Below, piece by piece: positions 56,371 to 64,000 of a DNA stretch of 64,000 nucleotides. Each line of letters starts with the position of its first letter. Positions within the stretch are counted from its first letter, which is position 1. Origin of the DNA: Camarhynchus parvulus (taxonomy: Eukaryota; Chordata; Aves; Passeriformes; Thraupidae); assembly GCF_901933205.1 (NCBI RefSeq), contig NC_044571.1, positions 76,013,689-76,077,688 of the forward strand. The letters run 5' to 3'. The notes under the pieces are model-generated. The model was given only the letters and a program-made list of their open reading frames with translations. It did not search any database and was not told the DNA's origin. The position numbers were made by a program, and so were the translations under genes.

Positions 56371-56773
56371 GGTGGATCTCTGCTCCACTATGAACCTCCA
56401 TGGGCTGCAGGGCACAGCTGCCTCACCATGGTCTGTGCACCATGGACTGCAGGGGAATCTCTGCTCTGGCACCTGGAGCATGCCCTGCCCCTCCTTTTGC
56501 ACCAACCCTGGGGTCTGCAGGGCTGTTTCTCTCACATACTCTCACTCCTTCCTCTGGCTGCAAATGTTCTTGTGCAGAAATTTTCCCCCATATTTAAATC
56601 TCTTGTCACAGAGGTGTTCCCACCATTGCTGATGGCTCAGCCTTGGACAACAGCGGGTCTGTCCTGGAGCCGGCTGGCACTGATGTCATCTGACATGGCA
56701 GAAGCTTCTGGCAGCTTCTCTCAGAACTCACCCCTGTTGGCCCCCCCACCAAAACCATGCCACACAAACCCCA
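56371..56773 (+). mobile_element. GC-rich interspersed repeat, probably retrovirus-derived
   Basis: GGTGGATCTCTGCTCCACTA, CTCCATGGGCTGCAGGG, TGTCCTGGAGCCGGCTGGCA and GAAGCTTCTGGCAGCTTCTC are motifs I recall from a sequence dispersed in many bird genomes and associated there with endogenous retroviral elements. I cannot name the family. It contains internally repeated CTGCAGGG-type modules. An open frame of 175 codons (56,296-56,823) spans it, but its product has no recognised domain and the frame starts outside the repeat, so I do not treat it as a gene. Confidence 0.6.
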
Positions 56774-59493
56774 TAAAGACTCAGGAAAAACAGCTGGTTT
56801 TTCTAGTTGAGTATTCACTCTGATTTTACATATAGATATAGATATACACACATATTTATGGGAAATACTAGAGTGAAGATCCGATAACTTTCTCCAGAAC
56901 AGCAATTTCATTGTAATTCAATCTGCAATTTAAATGTCTAATAGATGACTGCATAAATATCAATAATGGCAAATTCATTTAAAAATAGCATATTTTCATC
57001 TTTGCAACAGAAATACCAAGTCATTAGGAAAGCCAGAATAATATATAAATGTTATTTGGTGTTGGAAAGAATTGCACAAAGTGTAATGAATAGTTAAAGT
57101 TATGCTCTCTGCTAAGAGTCTCTTTTCTTCTTTCTCGCAGAAGGAAAGGACCATACCTTGCTTCTTCATTCTGGAATTTTGGCATCCAAAATAATTCTCT
57201 TTAACCTCACTAGCTTTCAGATAGTTACAGAATGGATTATCATCCCTAGCCTAAAAAAGGAAAAAAATGCAAGTCCACTCCCATATCCTGAACTATTCCA
57301 ATAGAAATGCATCAAAAGGACACACCACCTTTAGCCAGCATTCCCATCATATTGTGATTCTTGGAAAACCCACAGATTTCAGAACATCTGTGCTTATCTG
57401 ACCTCTAGTAGAAGTATGGCCTGCTCCTATGGTGCTGCATGTTTTCATCCTGTAACCAGGCAATGGAGACAGGCAAGTATGTTGAAAGATGTCTTTTAAA
57501 AATACAAATCGGATTGAAAAGATTCAGAATTTCAGCTCAGCATCTTTTTTTTCCTTTCAAGGGCATTGAACATTTTTTGTTCCTATAATTTATCTGTCCA
57601 ATGTTTCTGGAAAATCAGACAGCTGTGTCATCACTGTGTCATCAATAACACCTACTAAGTGTGGCTTCACTGAGGATTTGTGAAAGGTTTGGGATTGTGA
57701 GAAAGTAAGAGTGTCTTGGGAAATATCAGAACTTATGAGACTGAAATAAGAATGAAGACCAAGGAAAATTTGGCATCTAGGAAGGGCACCAACTGAGAAA
57801 TTGAGAAATGTCACCTGGAAGCTGAGTAAGAGGAACAGGTATCATGTGGAAGATGGGAAATAATCTAGGGGCATTCAATCAGTAAGCACAAGAGTGAAGG
57901 AAGCAGCAGAATGAAATACAGAAAGCGGCTCTTGTGGGTCTAGTGCAGCCTCTGAAAAAAAAAATAAAATCAAGGGATTTCAATGCCCATCAACAAAGCA
58001 GGATGGTATTCACTTTAAGAAAAAAGAAAATATACAAGAGGGGAGGAGAAAAAAGAACAGTGGGAAGGAAAGGGAAAAAAAAAGGTACCTGGAAGAAGAC
58101 ATTTGAAACAACAGCCTTATCTCAAATAGACTACTTGGAATAAAAAGTAACTGCAAAGATTTGGGAAATATATGAAAAGCACTAAGTGGAGAAGTACTGC
58201 CTCTTCATAACAAAGTAGAACAAATGAAATTAAATGGTTACACACAACAACAGTGGAACACATCAAGATTCCATCCCAAAGTATTCTAGAAAGCAATTTT
58301 CTTTCAATAAAAATGTGAGATATTATCAACAACATATTTCTCAAATGCAAAGCCTGCACATAATTTTGTGTTGTCTGTTTTTATAGTAATATGAAAGAAG
58401 CAGCAGCATGAGAATTACAAAATACACATGGTATCATTGGTACTAAACTTCCTATATAAAATAAAATATTCTGTAACAGAAAAAAATGGTTTGCAAAGAA
58501 GGGAAGATTTCCAAAACTCATTAGAGTGTAATTTTGAGAGCCATAGCTAGGACAAAAGAAATTTCAGAAATTTGACTGCAGGTATTTCTGCACCTCCTCT
58601 AAAGACCATGTAAACGAGCAGCAGGTCTCTTTACACAGCTCCTCCTCTGACAGTTTCAGTAGGTAAGACGAGTCCCAGTGGCCCAGGCAGCCACTGAAAC
58701 CATGGGCTGGCTGGGGCTGCTGGAGAGCAGGGGCAGTGTCAGCCTGCTTTGCAAACGACTGTCCTGGGGCTTGCCCAGTTATTTTCTCAGCACATCACTA
58801 AATCAGGGGAAGGTGTGCATGCCTAGAGAGTACAGGGCTGTGTGCTATTCCAACACAAACACCATTCAATATGTGAACATGGCCAGGAATGAAGGAGTGA
58901 TTTTATTTGGATGCACTAATGTTTTAACTATATCTTCACAACATTTAATTTTAAATATCCCCTTATGAAATCATAAGTACTATGTTTAACGTGGAAGATA
59001 CCTAAAGGTCAGATGTTAATTCTTCAGTGCCATGCCTTTTTCCTAGAAAAGTTTGTAATTACTTATTTGCAAACTATCATCAAACAAAATGCTACCAGTG
59101 AAGCAGAACTGAGAAATACAAGCGGACTGAGTTTTGATTAAGTGCTATTACTGCAAAAATATTGTGTTGTTTTGGAGCTTTTTTTACTATGATATTTGAT
59201 ATTTTGCCCCTGCTCTTAACTGACGTTATTAGAGGTGATTAAAAACTAGCTCTTCTCTGAAGCAGGCGAACAGAGGATGTTTCGGGAATGAAAAAAAGAG
59301 CCTGAAAAGGAAGTGGAAACTCCAGTGAAATTTTCCAGTTTATGGGGAAGACTTAAAGTTGCAGATTTTCTGGGTGTACTTGATTAGCATTCATTTTCAC
59401 TGATGCTCTTCCTCGGCCACTTACAGGAGGACACAAGTGCAGCGCAGGCTGTCCTACCAAGCCACTGCAAATCCAAGCAAGAGTTCTGTTCCT
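56774..59493. other. Upstream flank of the CpG-island promoter
   Basis: AT-rich DNA leading into the island. A purine-rich stretch at about 59,285-59,320 contains AGGAAGTGG, an ETS-type core, within 200 bases of the island edge. Whether it acts in the promoter is not shown. No exon is supported here. Confidence 0.45.
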
Positions 59494-59643
59494 CAGCCGC
59501 GGGGAGCCACCGCCAGCCGCGCCGCCGGTCCTGCCGAACTCCCACGGGAGCGTTCGGCAGGGTTCATTGCCGACCACCGCGGGCCGTGCCCTGGCAAAAG
59601 CGGCGGGAGGCTGGCTCGGTGCCGGCGGGGCGGTCGGTGGGAC

Positions 59644-60057
59644 ATGGCCCCTGCCGGGGCAGCGCTGCGGGCCCCGCCAGCGCAGCCGGGTCGGTGCCGC
59701 GGGCCGCAGCGAGCGGCGGCGCCGGCGGGGGAGGCGCGCAGGGGGGCACCGGAGCCCCAGGGGAGGCGAGCGGAGCCCGCCGCCCTCCCACCTCCCGCCC
59801 CTTCCCTCCGGCCGGGGACAGCCGCGCCGGCTGACGCGCCGCAAACTTTGCTGCCCCCGCTCCGAGCTGCGCCTCGCCCGCGGCGCGGCGGGCGGCGGCT
59901 CCGGCTGCCGGGAGCCCCTCGCTGCCGGGGCGCGGAGCGAGCGGGGCCGCGGCGCTGCCGGCGAGAGCCCAGCGCGGCCCCGAGCGCCGGTGCCTCCGCG
60001 GCGCTGCCGGCGCGCCCCGAGGGAGCCGCCGCGCACCTCGGCCGCGGGACAGCATGA
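59644..60057 (+). other. Possible upstream open reading frame overlapping the main start (ATGA)
   Basis: An ATG at 59,644 has a strong context (G at -3, G at +4) and opens a 137-codon frame. Its TGA stop at 60,055-60,057 overlaps the main ATG at 60,054 by sharing ATGA. The product would be Ala/Pro/Arg/Gly-rich with no recognisable domain, which is what any open frame in such GC-rich DNA gives. It matters only if transcription starts upstream of 59,644; if so it could reduce or shape translation of the main frame. It could equally be an accident of composition. Confidence 0.3.
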
Positions 60058-60196
60058 GCCAGGCGCAGCCCTACGCCCCGCGCAAGGGCAGCTCCCCGGC
60101 GCCGGGGGCCCGGCGGAACGACAGCCAGGACTACCTGCTGCTGGACGCGGAGCTGTGCGAGGAGAGCGCCCTGCCGCCCTACGCCTTCTACCCCGT
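60054..60196 (+). CDS. First coding exon of an unidentified protein-coding gene (partial)
   Basis: The ATG at 60,054 lies in the core of a CpG island and has A at -3. The same frame has an upstream stop (TGA at 59,832-59,834) and no ATG between that stop and 60,054, so this is the first AUG available to the frame. It encodes 47 complete residues plus two bases of a split codon (GT). The peptide begins MSQAQPYAPRKG, has a Pro/Ala/Gly/Arg stretch, then an acidic-hydrophobic part reading NDSQDYLLLDAELCEES, and ends in ALPPYAFYP. There is no signal peptide or membrane segment, so this end would be cytosolic or nuclear. The exon runs into a consensus donor, GT then GTGAGT, at 60,197; reading on without splicing reaches TGA at 60,198-60,200. 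The switch from low-complexity GC-rich residues to a sequence of varied composition ending at a splice site is what makes this look like a real exon. I do not recognise the family. No further exon is seen before the window ends, so the gene continues to the right after a first intron longer than 3.8 kb. Confidence 0.75.
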
Positions 60197-60202
60197 GTGA
60201 GT
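60197..60202 (+). other. Splice donor of exon 1
   Basis: The sequence GTGAGT is a perfect match to the vertebrate 5' splice-site consensus. It falls just before an in-frame stop, so splicing is required for the protein to be longer than 48 residues. A weaker GT two bases upstream (60,195) is the only close alternative. Confidence 0.7.
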
Positions 60203-60254
60203 CCCGCCGGCCGCGCCGGGGGTCGCTCCGTCCCTGCGCGGGGGAGGCGGTGGC

Positions 60255-60277
60255 GGGACAGGGGCAGCGGGCGGGGG
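60255..60277 (+). other. G-quadruplex motif in intron 1
   Basis: Four G-runs of at least three (60,255-60,257; 60,261-60,264; 60,269-60,271; 60,273-60,277) are separated by loops of 3, 4 and 1 bases, with another GGG at 60,281. This fits the canonical quadruplex pattern on the non-template strand about 58 bases after the splice donor. Folding and function are inferred. Confidence 0.5.
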
Positions 60278-62691
60278 TCAGGGCTCTCAGGCAGCCGCGC
60301 GGGGATCTGGCAGCTTCCCTCGCCTCCCCGGGGCAGCAGCGGGATAGCTGTGTTTGCAAAGGTGGAGGAGCAGCGTGGGCACCGCCGTGCCCGGGCTGGC
60401 AGGTCTCCTCTGAGCACAGCGTGGTGCCTTCCCGCTGGCAGGGAGGCGAAGGGTGGCTTGGGCTCAGCTGTGGAGAGCAGGGCAAGAGACGTCGGGTGTA
60501 CATAGAACTGATGGTGTCTAATGGGCTTAATGTAATTACAGAGAGCGCACATTGAAGGTGTGTGCATAAAACCATCCTCCTTTCATTATTCCAAAATAAT
60601 TACAAAAAACCCCATCCTCCTATCATTATCTTTGTCAAGGCCGCGTAGCCTTGTGTAATTTCACTATGTGAGTTTTGGCAGGTAGTTATCATTTAAAGCA
60701 GAGTGTAAGAACATATGCAATAAAAGCTGAATTATCTAAACATAAATTACAAAGGTTCCAGGAACCACAACTTAACATCCACGTCTGTTGGCGTTCAGTG
60801 TTGGCAGTGTCCCTTTGGTTATGTGCTGTCAGCATGACTACTGTAATTACCACTTGTTAATGCTTCTGAGGAGAAGCTACCCAACAGAGGGGGAAAATGG
60901 GTATTAAGCAATGCAAGATGAGTCCTAAAATCTCAGATGATTGCCAGAAGATGTGTACTTTCTTTTTTACAAATTATGTTTTATTGCTTAAATGGTAAAT
61001 TACAGTTATCAGGCTCTCCTAATATTTGCTGTTTTATCTGTGAGCCACCTACCAGCCACTTGACAGCTACCTGGATATAGGAAAGGAATAACAACAATGA
61101 AACTGGGAACACTTAGAGTGCTTGAATATTTATCAACTCGGCTAAGAACAACCAGAGTTTTCAAAATTTACTGCTGTATTGCTATTCTTGAGCGTCTTTG
61201 TGGATCACTAATTCAGTGTGCTCATGTAGCTGTATGTAGCAGCATATATTACTGCACATTGGACTTAAACCCTGCATATATGAATGCATATGTCTAATGC
61301 ATATATCTAATGAATCCTTTCAGAAAAAAAGCCTTGTGATGTTTAATTCAGATTGGTTCTCACTAGTGGACTAAAGCTTTGAACTAATATGGCAATTCTG
61401 CAGTTCTTTTGCCATCTACTCACTCAGAGTGGTTGTGCAGATGTGAGAGGATAGAGCTTGCGTTGTTTCAAATCATCTCTTCAAACAAAGTCTGCAAGTC
61501 TGTGGGGTGCTGATAATTTCCCTTCAAGAATGAAATGAAAAAAGTGCCTGTGCCTGCAGCTCCTGGTCCAGCCCTCTCTCAGTGTGGAGACTGCCTCTCA
61601 TCACCTCACAGTGGCCGTAAGGAACGCCTGCATCCTAATCTAGTTGCTTTGTAGAACAAGGGTAGCACTAACCGCAGGAAGTTATCAAGGGCTTGGTTTT
61701 CATATCCACGTTGGGCATGGAGAAGTTGTTCTTTGGGGTTTCTCTGGATGTGGAAAAGAGTCACTTCACAGAGATCCATAGGCAATATCTACATGGGGCC
61801 ACTGCCAGGACTTCCTTGGTTGGCAGGAATGAATGCAGTGAGTGAACAGTGATTACCAAGCAGTTTTTGAATTTTTCTGCCTAACTTCCAGCTATATCAC
61901 AATTCAGGTACATTTTGTAGATATGTCTTTTCAACCAGAAGTCATTGGTTTTCCTAGAGGCCTTCATATGGCCAAGAATTTAATAAATAATAAGCTGGGC
62001 CATCTTTACACTCTTTATCATCTACATGCAGTAAGAATACTTTTCTCTACTTCTGTTTTTTTAATCCTCAAATTACTGGTATTTTCTTATGCTATTATGG
62101 TGATTAATGGAGATCAGTAATGCAGAGTACAGCTGATATCCAAAAAAAGCTGAGTTTTACCTCCTTTTAAACATTACTGAAAGGGTAACATTGGCATAAT
62201 ACGGCATGTGACTATTGCTTGAAAAGTAGCTTGATACTAAGGAATAGTTTTTCTCAAGTGGTGATTTAGTGCTACTGCTGATGTTACTGAGGACATTGTT
62301 TGTAGAACATGCCTTTCATGTGTTGTTTTGTGACTGCTGTTAAGTGCTGTAGTTTCTGGATGATAATAAAAACCCAAACCATTTACAGAGATCTATTTCC
62401 TGTATTTTAGCTCCTCTTTCTGGAGAACAGCTTTACTGTATCCAAGGTATCTTTACTGCAAAAAAGATTTCAAGGTACCTGGAGTTTATTGGCTGTGCCA
62501 AGTAGGGTCACACAGACTTTTGGCAGTGGATGGAAGGCTTTTACCATTGTATGTGGCATGATGCAAACCAAAATTTGAATGGAATTTTGTGCTGAAAAAT
62601 CCTGCTGTTCTTTTGAATTCAGAACCTTAAGTGGGAAATCTAAAAGTTAGGCAATCTGTAGAATTTGTAAATAAATTATTTCCAAAAGATG

Positions 62692-62710
62692 ACTTACTTA
62701 CTTACTTACT
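62692..62710 (+). repeat. (ACTT)n microsatellite
   Basis: Nearly five perfect ACTT units in intron 1. Confidence 0.9.
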
Positions 62711-64000
62711 CCAAAGTCTTACTTTTTAAGACTTAAGACTTCTAAGATGTGTTAGAAATTATATGCAAGTAAACATTTTCTTTCTAGTAGTGCTATTCCA
62801 TCTGGTCATTGAGTCCTGCCCCTTATGTGTCATGAAATACACTGCAATATACATGTCAGAAGATTGACTCCTGGAATGCAAAAATGTGTATGTGTTTTGG
62901 AGGGATTTGTCCCTCCTGTGCAAGTATTTCATTGGCAAATAGCCCAGTTTTGGGGTTTAAAACAGGATAGAAAGTGCATTTTAATGCCTAACCCCAAGTC
63001 TGAGAGCTGATGTGCAGTAGCACTTGTATGTAAACTTCCCTGCTGGAAAAATGTTAGTGAAGGACAGATTGTCAGTGTACTAAGCTAGTGAGAAGACACT
63101 AATTCAGTCAGACATCTGGTTATACTGCTTATTTATACTTCACAATATTTTGCATTGTGAAAAATAGATGTTTTCTTATAGATGTGAGGAGGGATAATTG
63201 TGTATTAAAATGTCAGTTTTAAAGTAAATGAGGCACACAAATTATCAGATGAAAACAGGAGGAAAAGGGTTCTGATGTACATAACTGCCTTGAGACATAG
63301 GCTGTTCCTCAACTTTTGTGGTTTTCCAGGTAAGTGTTTCTTGAAATTACCAAACCTAGTACATACTTAAAAAACTATTCTTTGTTAAATAACATGTTTA
63401 ATGATTTCTTTCCTGCCTGCAATATAATGGTTTCTGCCATTGACATAATGTAATTTTTATCTCTAGTCTCAACTGTCTTGCTTGAAATGACCTGTAAAAT
63501 TATTTTCCAGACTCTTCATTAGACATAATCTCTTCAGGGAGTACTGTACAAAGTGGCAGCTGTGTTTCAGATTGTCAACCTCTTTGATGAGATGCTTTGT
63601 CTTCTGAAAATATGTTGCAATAGTCTCGTTGAGATCAAAAAGGTAGAAGAGTTGGTATGGAGAGGGGTTCATTTCCTTTTATAGCCTAGTGTATGGAGCA
63701 TCTGCACAAATCATAATGTGATTTTGGTTTGATGGATCTAATTCATACTGGGCGCTGGAAAAAAAATCATATCTGAATCTCTCATATTCTGGGTGGCTAA
63801 ATGTAATCCCTTAGGTCTCGAGTAAAAGGACAACAACATTGTTATCAAGCCCCCCAGCTTTTAGTTCACTCTGTGTATCCTGCAAGTAGGTAGAAGAGAA
63901 TGCTTCACTTTCCACATCACACATGTCCCTATTTATTTCATATAGGTAGACTTTTTCCCCCACATGTGTTTGTTTTTGGTGCAGGCTTGTGAGATTTCTT

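Larger units (their letters stand above)
59494..60310 (+). promoter_or_regulatory. CpG island promoter and 5' UTR
   Basis: Base composition jumps abruptly from AT-rich flanks to very GC-rich DNA dense in CpG, and falls back by about 60,310. The region has many GGCGG/CCGCC-type boxes suited to Sp/KLF factors and no obvious TATA box, as is usual for CpG-island promoters with dispersed start sites. It contains exon 1 and the start of intron 1. The transcription start cannot be placed from sequence alone but should lie upstream of 60,054. Long open frames on both strands here, including one of about 400 codons on the minus strand, result from the rarity of stop codons in GC-rich DNA. Confidence 0.87.
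60203..64000 (+). other. Intron 1 (start only) of the unidentified gene
   Basis: After the CpG island ends near 60,310 the sequence returns to ordinary AT-rich DNA. I see no acceptor followed by a convincing coding exon up to the window end. The only simple repeat of note is a short ACTT array at about 62,692-62,710. The open frames here are 60 to 100 codons and at chance level. Confidence 0.6.

Noticed and set aside
59353..60567. Minus-strand open frame of about 400 codons, and similar long frames on both strands over the CpG island
   Set aside because: The composition is Arg/Ala/Pro/Gly throughout, with no domain. Multiple frames are open at once, as expected when GC-rich DNA lacks stop codons.
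1..64000. CRISPR array, bacterial operon or other microbial system
   Set aside because: Repeat types, splice signals and base composition are those of a bird nuclear genome; there are no regularly spaced direct repeats.

Overview
This is a window of vertebrate nuclear DNA, almost certainly from a bird and probably a songbird. It is AT-rich with one sharp CpG island, and it carries several truncated CR1 LINE 3' ends of the avian/reptilian type. It also has two LTRs whose sequences I recognise from memory as avian endogenous-retrovirus families. There is no bacterial-style gene density, and the short open frames scattered through it are at chance length.

Layout: roughly 1-59,400 is a gene desert with no coding exon I can support. 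Its recognisable content is CR1 remnants (about 20,515; 30,151; 42,981; 45,828; 54,983), an ERVK-like LTR with an internal pentanucleotide array (about 27,414-27,845), an ERVL-like LTR (about 47,481-47,901), and a GC-rich interspersed repeat (about 56,371-56,773) with a related fragment near 44,479. The rest is simple repeats, A/C-rich low-complexity tracts and several 17-27 bp tandem duplications.

About 59,494-60,310 is a strong CpG island holding a promoter and the first coding exon of a plus-strand gene (ATG at 60,054, splice donor at 60,196/60,197). I could not identify the gene from its 47-residue N-terminus. The remainder, 60,197-64,000, is the start of its first intron; no second exon was found.

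The most interesting points are the CpG-island start region, where a 137-codon upstream frame ends in an ATGA overlap with the main start codon, and a canonical G-quadruplex motif just inside intron 1. I found no convincing undescribed biological system; the window is mostly ordinary avian intergenic DNA.
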